A DNA stretch of 64,000 bases from Massospora cicadina (Eukaryota; Entomophthoromycota; Entomophthoromycetes; Entomophthorales; Entomophthoraceae): contig JAKSZP010015922.1 in assembly GCA_022478985.1 (NCBI GenBank), positions 97,715 through 161,714 of the forward strand. The letters run 5' to 3'. The notes below the pieces were generated by a model. That model was not told where the DNA came from, ran no database searches, and saw only the letters and a list, made by a program, of their open reading frames with translations. This document shows, one piece after another, positions 47,895 to 57,364 of this stretch. Within the stretch, counting starts at the first letter, position 1; the number at the start of each line of letters is the position of its first letter. A program made the position numbers and the translations under genes.

Positions 47895-49124
47895 TTACTT
47901 GGGGCAGTTTGCCATCATTTTTCTGCTGAGCATTTTATCATACATCATGTCGCTAAGGTCTGCTGTCACCGCAATAGTCAGTAACCAAGATAAACAGTCC
48001 ACATTCTGATGCTTTGCTCCCAGCCAATGGAGAATCTCAAAATCATAAGCCTGTAACTTGAGAGCCCATCGAGCCAACCATCCTTCTGGTTCTTTGAGGT
48101 TTTGCAACCAGCATAATGATGTGTGATCAGTTATAACTTTAAACTTTACCCCATGCAGATAGACTCTGATTTGTTTATATGCATAGATTACTGCTAAGCA
48201 CTCTCGCTCGGTCACAGTATAGTTAAGCTCATGACAGTTCAGACTATGACTACAGAAAGAAACAGGATGTTCTTCTCCCTCATCATCTTTCTGGGAAAGT
48301 ACTGCCTCAACAGCGGAAAGGGACGCATCCATCTGAACAATAAACTCCCAGTTGAAGTTTGGATATTGCAACACCAGTGCGCTGCTCAGCGCCATACAGA
48401 GTGCATCGAAAGCAGATTGACAACATTCCATCCACTCAAACACAGCATCTTTTTTCAACAACTCGAATAGCAGGCCCCCAATACAGCTAAAATTAGGGAT
48501 GAAGCGTTGGTAGTAACTGACCATCCCCAGAAACACCTGTATGTCATGCTTACAATTAGGCGTAGCCATCTTGCTGATGGCCTCCACCTTAGCCAGTTGT
48601 GGCTGCAGCCCAGTTGAGTCTACCACAAAACCCAGGTATTTAAGCTGATCTTTAAAAAAATTACACTTCTGAGGTTTAATTTTAATGCCTACCTCAGCCA
48701 GCCAGTGGAATACTGCTTCAAGGTGGTTGAGGTGCTCTGAAAAGGTCTGAAAGAAAACATTAATGTCATTGAGGTATACTAGAACGCATGACAGTTTCAG
48801 GTCGCCAAGAATAGTGTCCATGGCTCGCTGAAAAGTAGCAGGAGCGTTACACAGTCCTTGAGGCATCCTTGTTGGTTGAAAAAGGCCTTTAGAGGTGATC
48901 ACAGCGCATTTTTCCTGTTCTGCCAAGGGTAACTCGATTTGCCAGTAGCCTGATATTAAGTCCATCTCAGAAAAGTAGTGGGCACCCCTAATTGGTACAG
49001 GGCATCGTTGATTCTTGGCAAGGGGTACAAATCCTTTTTTGTAATACTGTTGAGATTCTGATAGTCTATTACTACCCAGTTGGTGCCATCCTTCTTTTTT
49101 ACTATCAGAACAGGCGAAGCCCAT
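47895..49124 (-). CDS. G2 reverse transcriptase-RNase H (409-residue open frame)
   Basis: The longest open frame in the window. The RT palm has YFSEMDLISGYWQIELP (first catalytic Asp present), then GLFQPTRMPQGLCNAPATF. The catalytic box reads YLND near 48780 where YLDD is expected, so one essential Asp is Asn. The thumb follows, with KYLGFVVDSTGL. RNase H has QMDASLSAVEAVLSQ, ERECLAVIYAYKQ and ITDHTSLCWLQN, with its acidic residues apparently in place. It is a segment of the former Gag-Pol and not an independent gene. With YLND the polymerase is expected to be inactive. Confidence 0.9.
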   Translation of the reverse strand: MGFACSDSKKEGWHQLGSNRLSESQQYYKKGFVPLAKNQRCPVPIRGAHYFSEMDLISGYWQIELPLAEQEKCAVITSKGLFQPTRMPQGLCNAPATFQRAMDTILGDLKLSCVLVYLNDINVFFQTFSEHLNHLEAVFHWLAEVGIKIKPQKCNFFKDQLKYLGFVVDSTGLQPQLAKVEAISKMATPNCKHDIQVFLGMVSYYQRFIPNFSCIGGLLFELLKKDAVFEWMECCQSAFDALCMALSSALVLQYPNFNWEFIVQMDASLSAVEAVLSQKDDEGEEHPVSFCSHSLNCHELNYTVTERECLAVIYAYKQIRVYLHGVKFKVITDHTSLCWLQNLKEPEGWLARWALKLQAYDFEILHWLGAKHQNVDCLSWLLTIAVTADLSDMMYDKMLSRKMMANCPK

Positions 49125-49237
49125 GGGCTCTTGGATGGCTCAACATCCCTTGTTGTGATAACTTGTTGATTTCTTCAGTAACCACATCTTCCGCTGCCCA
49201 AGAGCAGCAGATCAGCTGAGACCTTATTGGAGGATGA

Positions 49238-49675
49238 TTACCGGTGTCCAATTGATGGACCTCCCCAAGAACACCCTAAATCGTGATCATCAACAGCGAA
49301 AATCCCCTTATATTTCTGAAATAAAGCCATCGCTTGATCTTTTTGTTCATCCATTAATCCTGTCAAATTACTCCGCGGTACCACCATTAGTACATTGACT
49401 GATGGTTCAAGCGGTAGTCCAAATTCATCCAATGATCCAAAATCATGAACCTGATGGACCTCATCTATGGGAATCAGATGTAGATATGCTATAGTTTGAT
49501 GGCGGCGGATTTGCATTGGTTCGCTCTGCAGGTTTGCTAACAAAACCTTTATATCCTTATATCCTGAGAGTATAATTCCTGGAGCCACATGTGGCTCAAA
49601 CCGTTTTTGATGGTAGAGCCCAATAACTTCCCCGTATAACCCACTTGGCACTTCTACCTCTATCTCAGTAATCAC
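49238..49675 (-). pseudogene. G2 protease-RT linker region
   Basis: 145 residues with VPSGLYGEVIGLYHQKRFEP and ILSGYKDIKVLLANLQSEP. The same region is recognisable in G1 (near 38830-39050) and G3 (53158-53400). This is the connector between protease and RT of this gypsy lineage. The frame changes before the RT segment. Confidence 0.75.
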
Positions 49676-49811
49676 TAAGACTTGGTGGCTGGTTGGAATG
49701 GATATGGGCCCTGCTACTCAAAGAGGTATCCCTTTATATTCATAGATCTTCTGAGGAAGGGCCCAAGTTTTGCACTTCAGTTGATGGTAGCGAACAGGCC
49801 ATAACCCATCA

Positions 49812-50357
49812 CTATAGGCAAGGTTGATATGACTTATGCACCAGATCCTTTGGTACTCCCCTAGTAGTAAAGTAAATTGGGATCCGCTGACCCAGGATGT
49901 TGAGGGTCTCCTCCATCATATCAACGATAGCCCCAAAATGATGCAGAAAAGCGGTCCCATTTAATATGTTGTAGTGTTCATTCAGTAACACAATTTCTGG
50001 AGCCACAATGACAATGGACCCAAAGTGCAAAGGCAGCGCACTATAAGCTCCCTCGGAGACAGTGCTTACAGCTCCAGCAGCTCCATAAACCATGCAATGG
50101 TCCACATCAGGTTTCAATGTTAATTTTTGCATTAAATTAGTGGAAACTATGTTGACTGGAGCACCAGTATCTATTATAGCGCAAACTCTATTTTTTGCTA
50201 TGAAAATATCACAGTATGTACACTCAGAATAAGAAGAATATTGAATGTTTAATATGTGAACATTTATGGGCTCTCTTTTCCCAAGAAAATTCTTAATCCC
50301 CTCTCCAACTTGGGGGTATTCTCTGACAATGGTATCTACTGGAAGGGCGACGTTCAC
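49812..50357 (-). pseudogene. G2 aspartic protease
   Basis: 181 residues with SSYSECTYCDIF followed by IDTGAPVNIVS (catalytic Asp-Thr-Gly intact), then LHFGSIVIVAPEIVL. G1 has the same organisation. The upstream leader is VALPVDTIVREYPQVGEGI. Known role: polyprotein processing. Confidence 0.88.
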
Positions 50358-50599
50358 TCCTTTCAGAGTTGGCGCATCCGCGGCAGGATCAAGTTGGTCC
50401 TAGGACGCTTGATCAAGCATTTGACAGGCATAGGGCTTCGGTTGTTTGAGGGACTCTTCTTCTGCCACCGCCTTAGCTTGAGCTCAGGTTACTACGTTTA
50501 CTCCTCCAACCAGCTGTTGGTATAAAATTCCATCATTGAACTGAGGAACTTTTGCAGGGTATACTACTATTGATTTGGGGATGTGTTGAGTGGGTATCG

Positions 50600-52054
50600 C
50601 AGAGGTAGAGGGTCCCATCTCTACTCCACTCCATCTTTTCCCTGGTAGTATTGGTCTTGTTGTACATAATTCATGAGCGATTGTGGCAGAATTTTGCCAA
50701 ATGACCAGGGCGACCACATTCATAGCAGTTAACCCCATAAGAACCACGTCACAGGTTATCATAAGTGGGTCCAGACTGGAAGGGTTGGGGTCATTTGATA
50801 TACCCAGTTCCAGGTCAGTAAACTGATTGTTGACAGTTGGCATAATTGGGTCCAGGTCAATAACTAGGTTGCTGGCAGTTGTCATGGCCAGCCCATTGAC
50901 GCTGATCATACTGTTGATTATAATTTGGCCAAGGATGAGGCGCAGAGTTATAGTAAGGCTGAGGATTACTAAATGAAGCTGGAGGTGGCTGATAGTATTC
51001 TCCAGAATAAGAGGGTGCCGGGGCATTGGTAGTCTTATGATCCAAATTTGGTGGTGAAAAGTTAGGGTATACCCGATGTAGAAACTGTACAATTTTAAGC
51101 AGAGGTACATCATCATCCAGAAGTAGTGAAATAACATTAGAAAGTTCGCGATATGGCTTCACCGCAGCAGACATGGCAATGCACATGTCAGCTTCTGCTA
51201 ATTACCTGGCTCCAATCAGTACATGGGCTTCTGTTGTGAATCAATCAGAGAACTTGATGAGAGTCTCATTTTGACGGAACCTGATTGTTAAAGTTCCACT
51301 TTTATTGCAACATTTTTGAGTTCCCCCCAAACAAGTGGAGTATGGTGTCCTTTACATCTTTATAGGAGACAGAACTACTGGGGAGGTAACAGGTGACCTG
51401 ATTGGTGCTTCCTATGTCCAGGGCAGATATTAGCAACTTATCCTTCCATTTATCAGAGGCTCTTTCTGCGGAGAACTCAAATTGTTTAAAGAACCCATGG
51501 ATGTTCCCATTGCGATCAAATGGGGGTATCTTTTTGATATTAATTTCCTCCTTTAATCTGCAGTTGTTAGGTCCGCACTGAGGAACAGAATGAGACCCAA
51601 AAGTGGACTCTCAATGAGGAGCAGTATTAGCAGAAGTGGGGATATTTTTTGCTTTGGGGGTAGCATGACCATCGGTTGTAGGTGGTACAGCTATTACTGG
51701 AGGTAAGTGGTGTTCTGACTCATATGAATATATGGTGCTATTATCTTGAGGGTCATAGCTATGATCAGCGCTGTTTTCTCCTAGATAGGATGCATCTTCT
51801 TGATAGTCATCATCCTCCCAGTGCAACGACTGAGAAAGAGTAAAAAATCTTTGTTCTGCATATTGCAACTGCTGTATGGTATCATTTAGTTGTTCAGTAA
51901 GTTCTTCGTTTTGTTGTCCCAAGATTCTTAATTTGACTAAACGTACTATCAAGTTGATGCATGACCGCGTTACATTCTTGAAGGAGTTCAGCTTGGTTTT
52001 TGAGTACCGCGTCCAAGTTAACTTTGATTTTCTATTGAAGCTGATATGGGGTTT
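50600..52054 (-). pseudogene. G2 gag
   Basis: The N-terminal open piece (51952-51611) has a coiled-coil-like heptad stretch ELTEQLNDTIQQLQYAEQ, then an acidic segment. The capsid part runs from about 51600 to 51186 with ALDIGSTNQVTCYL. The C-terminal piece (51186-50857) is proline- and tyrosine-rich. A zinc knuckle CYECGRPGHLAKFC (C-x2-C-x4-H-x4-C) is at about 50725-50684. Two or three frame changes separate the parts. Confidence 0.82.
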
Positions 52055-52138
52055 CAGGAGGACTCCCCAATGACATGACTTGGGTAAGGCATGATTGGCG
52101 ACTGGAGTTCTAGAGTGTTGGGTGGTTGATCAATGGGC

Positions 52139-52156
52139 CCCCTGTAGTGAGCACCA
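52139..52156 (-). promoter_or_regulatory. G2 primer-binding site
   Basis: TGGTGCTCACTACAGGGG on the minus strand, four nucleotides from the LTR end as defined by the TSD. Sequence just downstream (GGGCCCATTGATCAAC) is also shared with G1. Confidence 0.85.
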
Positions 52157-52160
52157 ATGT

Positions 52161-52719
52161 TGTAATTTTGAATGGTATTGCTAGGATCTGTCGGGGTATT
52201 TGCACAGGTTGAGCCCTCTGAGCAACGGATGGACAATGTGGAGATCGTTGGTCCTTCAGAAACACTTATAAATACGTTAAAAAATAGGAGTAATCGCCCC
52301 AAAAGGTTTTTTATTTATTTTTTATAAATACAGCGTCCTTGCTGTCCCATCTCGTCTGCACTTCCAAAAAAACCTCCCTCTCTCAATCGCCTATTTTGCT
52401 TATATACATCAACTGCAGGAGATAGTATTTCTCATTGCTTGGGTTATTCTATTCCGCCTATTTTCCTCAAATATGGCTTATTATTCTTAATCCGCTGTCG
52501 CCCTATTTGTAGGCTATTTACTTCATATTCATCGAACATCAACATTGCCTTATAGCCTTATATAAAGGCGATCCAATAACTTATTATATCCAATAAGACT
52601 CGTTATATCCCAATATCGCCTCATCTCAAGGCAATCAAATATTTGTAACTGATACTGTGTTCGGAAGTTTCTGCTCAGCTGTCCCAAGACTATCATCCAG
52701 TCATATCAAAATCGCGACA
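52161..52719 (-). repeat. G2 right (5') LTR
   Basis: 559 bp and the mate of the left LTR. A TATA-like TATATAAAGG/CCTTATATAAAGG block and AATAAATAAAAAACC sequence could serve transcription or polyadenylation, but this is not established. Confidence 0.95.
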
Positions 52720-53402
52720 GTTGTCTCATCAAAATTTACTATGTGAATCAAGTTAACGCCTGATATTTCCCATTTTAAAGAATATGGTACTGTGGGACCT
52801 CAGAGTACTTGGTCAATTGGAGCTTTTTTGGCACTTCCTCTAAAGATCGGGAAGTTAACTTTTATTAATCCTACTATTGACCTCAATAATTTAAGTTATG
52901 ACCTAGTTGGGGACTCAATTTATGTGAGAATTTTAAGATATTATTAACTATGCTGATTCATTACTTTCCCTTTTGGGGTATAGAGTTCCTTTTACTTTTA
53001 TCCAAATCTTCTCATACCAAACATCATTTGTGTCTGTTGGAGGGGTCTAAAAGCTCTTATTCTATTCAATATCATGTTGAAGATCCGCGTGTAAAATTAC
53101 CCCCTCCTTTGGCAGATATCAAAGAAGGGATGCCTATTTTCACCCCTGAGAAACTAGTTAATCCGCCTAAATTGCAATCAATTATTAATACTTCATTGCA
53201 TTTTTTTATTTCTAAAGGACATTTGTTACAAGTCCAAGGCATTTTCAACCCTTCTGCTAAAGAAATCTTGGCTTGCCCTGGAGTATTGGATTATGCTTAT
53301 TCTGGTTCATTATCTGTTTTATTGGCAAACCTTACTGATGAACCAAAAATGATAGATCAGAACCATCCCATTGCTTATGTCAAATTCTTACCCTTATCTT
53401 AA
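52720..53402 (+). pseudogene. G3 protease 3' part and linker
   Basis: Continues the G3 protease after G2 (VVSSKFTM and onward). GTVGPQSTWSIGAFLALPLKIG near 52790 and a long open piece at 52950-53402 follow. That piece includes LEGSKSSYSIQYHVEDP and NPSAKEILACPGVLDYAYSGSLSVLLANL, homologous to the G2 linker region. One frameshift lies near 52945. Confidence 0.75.
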
Positions 53403-53582
53403 ATCTATGATGGTAAACCTTTTGGAAGCTTACATGACTTTGGTTTATAAATTAATCAGAAAATTCTTACGGTAGGGCCTGCAATTGGAAAACACCTCAC
53501 TAATGATCAGGAGAGACAAGTACTTCAATTATTAGAAAAATACTCCGACATTTTTGCCAAACATACTCACAATTTTAGAAAA

Positions 53583-54840
53583 ATGAAAGAGGTAAAACAT
53601 TTGGGTTGGGACCATCTAGTACTAAAAAAAGAGGTAAAACATTCTTTTGAAACTGGTGATCATCTTCCTATTTGTGCTAAACTCTATCATAAATCTAAAG
53701 TGGAAGAAGCCCAAGTAACCAAAGAACTGCAACGATTATTGGAAGCTGGATTATTGATACCCTTTAATACTCCGTGGGCCTCTCCATTGCTGTTAATTAA
53801 GAAAAAAGATGGTTCCCATCACGTGGTTATATATTATTGTATATTGAATGCTATTACTCATTAAGACAGTTATCCATTACCTCAAATCGATGCCTCTCTT
53901 TGGTTTTTGGCTGATTTGACTTATTTTGATGCAATGGATTTAGCCAGTGGGTATTGGCAAATTGAAGTATTTCTGGAAGATCGAGCTAAGTGCGCCTTAA
54001 TATCCAGTGAAGGTTTATTTGAACCAACCCGCATGCCACAAGGATTGGGCAATGTGCCAGCAACTTTTCAACGGGCCAAGGATGGAATGTTACAAGATTT
54101 TTAACTCACCTGTGTTTTGGTATATCTGGATGATATTACCATGTTTTCCAAAACATTTAACGAATATTTGGGTCATCTAAAAGCTGTCTTTAACTGAATT
54201 CAGAACTCTTCTATAAAGCTCAAACCTTCCAAATGTTCATTCTTTCAAAATAGAATGAAATTTTGGGACATCAGGTATCTGCTAATGGGATTCAACCCCT
54301 CTCATCCAAAGTTCAAGCTATTCAAAGAATGCCTGCTCCTACCTCCCTGAGGGATATTAAATATTTTCTTAGTATGGTTGGGTATTAACAACTTTTTATA
54401 CACAAGTTTGCTGATATGGCTGAGCCGTTATTACATCTGTTACAAAATGGGGTGCCATTTGAGTGGAGTTCAGCTCAGGAACAATTGTTTAATTTTCTAT
54501 GAATGGCTTTGACTAGGTCACCTGTATTGATTCATCTTCAATTTGATAAGCCGTTTTTTCTTACACACTGATTCTAGTAATGTTGCTATTGGAGCAATTT
54601 TATCCCAATGTGATGCAGAGAAAAATGATCATCCCATTGCTTTCTACAGCAAAACTTTGTCCAAGGCTGAAAGAAACTACAGTGTAACAGAGCAGGAGTG
54701 CTTGGCAGTGATTTTAGCTATTAAGCACTTCCATCCTTTTCTATATGGTAATAATTTTACCATTATTACTGACCATTCTTCTTTAAGATGGTTGCAAAAT
54801 ATGAAGAATCCTGATGAGAGATTGGCTGTTGGGCTCTAAG
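53583..54840 (+). pseudogene. G3 reverse transcriptase-RNase H
   Basis: Opens at 53583 and contains LLEAGLLIPFNTPWASPLLLIKKKDG. The palm at 53907-54104 has YFDAMDLASGYWQIEV and GLFEPTRMPQGL. YLDD is at about 54121-54135 with both aspartates. RNase H at 54543-54839 has HTDSSNVAIGAILSQ, TEQECLAVILAIKHF and TDHSSLRWLQN. Stops at 53864 and 54104 and several frame changes inactivate it. A 26-bp micro-insertion near its start is in frame. Confidence 0.88.
53602..53627 (+). mobile_element. Micro-insertion M5 (26 bp, 16-bp TSD) in G3 pol
   Basis: The TSD AAAGAGGTAAAACATT is at 53586-53601 and 53628-53643. The insert is TGGGTTGGGACCATCTAGTA plus CTA and A-run. Insert plus duplicated target adds 42 bp, so the reading frame stays open and gains LGWDHLVLKKEVKH. 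Confidence 0.92.
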
Positions 54841-55129
54841 ATTACAAAATTACAATTTTTAATTGTGCATCGTTCAGGTGCTAAACATCAAAATGCTGAT
54901 GGTTTGTCCTGACTACCTATACTGAACAAAGATCTGGAAAAGAAAGAACGCCTATATAATCTGATTGGACAGCTAGAATTTTGGGTTTGAGAATTTGAAG
55001 AGGATCAAGCTTTTTTAAAGAGTATCACCAAATATACCATATTCAATAAGGAGCCTTATATAAACAGGTCAAGTCCAAATGGTTACCCTTTTTTTGCACC
55101 CCAAATCGAGATTTCAGCTGTTATGGAGG

Positions 55130-55880
55130 GACATGAACAAGTAGGTCATAACGGATTAAAGGAGACTCAAGAATGGTTGAAAACTTGGTATTATTGGAAT
55201 AACAATGACTGAATTCATTTGACAGAACCTTAACTCCTGTCTCATTTGTAAAATCCATGGAACCACTAACCCTACTTATCAACATCAAGTTATTCCTCTG
55301 ACTAAAGAATTTGAAGTGGTAAGCACTGATGTTGCAGGCTCTTTTCCTAGGGGATTACATGGCCATCAGTACATTATTATGGCAGTCAATCACCTCACTA
55401 AATGGGTTGAGGCCATTTCCATTGCCACCCCTTCTTCTAAACCTACTGCGCTGTTCCTTTACCAACACATCATCACCTAACATTGGTGTCCCAAAGTCAT
55501 TATGTCTGACAATAGGTCTAATTTTACCTCCCAACTATTGCAAGGATTATCCAAGTTATTTAATACTACCCAACGATTAACCATTCCTTACAATCCATCC
55601 ATGAACGGAGCCATCAAATGAGTCAATGGAACTCTAGTCTCAATTTTTTTAAGATGGATTGTATTATCCCTCTTGGTGGAACTTCTACTTGTCTAGTTCC
55701 TTATTTGTTTAGCTAGTAAGTTATCATCAGATCATCACGATGTCACCTTTCAAAGGCATATATGGGCGAGATCCCTCTGTCCCTTCTAGTATTTAAGCCA
55801 TAGTTAAAGAAAGTATACCCAAAAACTCTGATTTAGTTATGAAAAATCTGTCTGATGAAATTATTCATCTTCAAGTTCGA
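55130..55880 (+). pseudogene. G3 integrase (zinc and catalytic core)
   Basis: The zinc-binding region, with GHEQVGHNGLKETQEWLKTWYYW, is at about 55130-55200. The core has VSTDVAGSFPRGLHGHQY near 55318, VIMSDNRSNFTS near 55495 and YNPSMNGAIK near 55595. The expected catalytic Glu after NG is not seen. Further core sequence runs to about 55800. At least three frame changes occur. The C-terminal segment lies beyond repeat X. Confidence 0.82.
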
Positions 55881-55935
55881 GCCATGAAATCAATTGAAAT
55901 AACTACACAGAAGGAGACCCAAAGAAGCAATCAGC

Positions 55936-56800
55936 ATAAATGTAAGGAGAATGTCTATAACTCTCCTGTTCCCAGCGTGGCAGTGCATGGTGCACCAGGC
56001 CAACGCCAGGGAACTAGCCGTTAGTGCTAAAGTAATTAGCTTAGCAGAGGGTGCTGGAGCATAACAACTTAGGCATAAAAGTGCAAATTTTATAATAAAA
56101 GAATCACCAAAAGCAATGTGGTGCACAAAGTGAAAGGGGATAAGCGACCCAAGTTGGAGGGAACCTGGGAGAACCAACAGTACACTAGGGGATAGCTATA
56201 AAGTATTTGCAATGGCAAGGTTAACAGAGCATGAGACCTCCTCAAAGAGGTTTGCGCTTAGGAGCATTCAAAATATTATAAAAGTAAAAATGTAAAATGG
56301 GAAAGGGTTTATTTGGGAAGCTGACCAACAAGGAATGTTGGTCAGAGAAAACATATTTAACTATTAACAGTGGAATAAGGGGTTGTCATAAGTGGACCCA
56401 AGCACCAACCCACCAATAGGCACATGCTACCATCCCAATTGGTAGAATACGCTGAAACTGACTTCACTCATGTAATTGATTGAATTTGGATTCAACCTGA
56501 ACATGTGATTTCATAAATGGAACAGGTTTCAAAACCCCGTTCCTCAACAAACTGAACCAAACTGTCTGCGTTCATTATGTAGACCGTTCATTTTAACGCC
56601 TGGGCCATAGTAAGGGACTGGGCATTTGGCACCCCACTAGTACCAACCTGGGCATATTTTGCCCATAACCAGCGTTGGTCTAGGGTATGCCTCAGGTCAG
56701 GAAGGCCCTGTAACTTCACCTTTTGGGCCTCCTGGCGCCCAACCTTATCTCTGGGGTTGGTCCCCACTATGATGTCATCTACACATGACAATAGACCTGT
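55936..56800 (-). mobile_element. Family X repeat, copy 2, inserted in G3 integrase
   Basis: The reverse-complement match of 4266-5180. It sits between SNQHK (end of the integrase core side) and NRPVLPEYQIGDFV (start of the C-terminal side), so it was inserted into G3. Minus-strand open frames carry VDDIIVGTNPRDK and GLPDLRHTLD (56791-56660) and AGNRRVIDILLT (about 55985-55945). Both are conserved in copy 1. I did not find a convincing TSD. Class unknown. Confidence 0.65.
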
Positions 56801-56804
56801 CTTA

Positions 56805-57000
56805 CCTGAGTATCAGATTGGGGATTTTGTTATGTATTATCACTCTCAACCTGTTGGATGTACCAAGAAGTTAGGATCCAACTGGTCTGGACCATATCAA
56901 GTTATATTTTGAAAAGGACTAGAATACTCAATTGTTCATGTGGATATTGGTATAGTGATAAACTGAATTCATCCTAGATTTTTAAGAATTCACCCTTCTC
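56805..57000 (+). pseudogene. G3 integrase C-terminal segment
   Basis: The frame reads LPEYQIGDFVMYYHSQP and GSNWSGPYQVI, the GPY/F-containing tail of gypsy integrases. It then has IHPRFLRIHPSPQLN up to the polypurine tract. It is displaced from the core by repeat X. Confidence 0.8.
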
Positions 57001-57025
57001 CACAATTGAATCTTGAGGGGGAAAG

Positions 57026-57364
57026 TGTTGGGATTTTGCCAAATTGTCTTAATTCTGAAAAGTCTAATTCATCAATTCTACAACATTATTGGAAGGAAAG
57101 GGTAATCTATCTCAATTTATCAAAGCTAATAATAAATTCAGTACCATCCTGATAAAGGGATAGAAGATTCAATTGCTCAACGATTAATTAGATCAAACAG
57201 ATCCCAAACTGTTACAAAACCTATAAATATTCCATCCTTCTGATAATAAAAATTGGGTCAAATTATAACCTGCTTTTACTTTAATTTATTGCTTTTTGGA
57301 GATCCACCTAAGTACCTTTGAGAGAAAACCTGCCCCATTGGTAGTGTAATTCAAAACTTTCAGA
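57026..57364 (+). repeat. G3 right LTR
   Basis: 339 bp, TGTTGGG...TTTCAGA. The polypurine tract TTGAGGGGGAAAG lies directly upstream. Confidence 0.88.

Larger units (their letters stand above)
46618..52719 (-). mobile_element. G2: youngest Ty3/gypsy element, inserted in G3
   Basis: LTRs at 46618-47183 (3') and 52161-52719 (5') start TGTAATTTTG and end CGCGACA on the plus strand. The 5-bp TSD GTTGT is at 46613-46617 and 52720-52724. The LTRs look about 95% identical by eye, closer than those of G1 or G3. PBS (52156-52139), gag with CCHC, protease, RT-RNase H and an integrase zinc domain plus C-terminus are present. The integrase catalytic core is missing. The RT box is YLND. Confidence 0.96.
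43985..57364 (+). mobile_element. G3: Ty3/gypsy element in the Helitron helicase; carries G2 and repeat X
   Basis: LTRs lie at 43985-44325 and 57026-57364, starting TGTCAGGATTTTG or TGTTGGGATTTTG. AATAT flanks both ends (43980-43984 and 57365-57369). The PBS TGGTGCTCACTACAGGGG is at 44327-44344 and the purine tract TTGAGGGGGAAAG is before the right LTR. Coding order is gag, protease, RT, RNase H, integrase. G2 is inserted at 46617/52720 and family X between the integrase core and tail. Without G2 and X the element is about 6.4 kb. Removing it restores the Helitron helicase frame, which supports the boundaries. Confidence 0.92.

Noticed and set aside
48231..49219. Plus-strand open frames of 79 and 75 residues across G2
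   Set aside because: Antisense to the G2 RT-RNase H frame, with no motif of their own.
55890..56177. Minus-strand 95-residue frame as a host secreted protein
   Set aside because: It has a hydrophobic stretch, but it lies within the family X repeat inserted in a gypsy element, and its conserved part is shared with the other X copy. It is element sequence.
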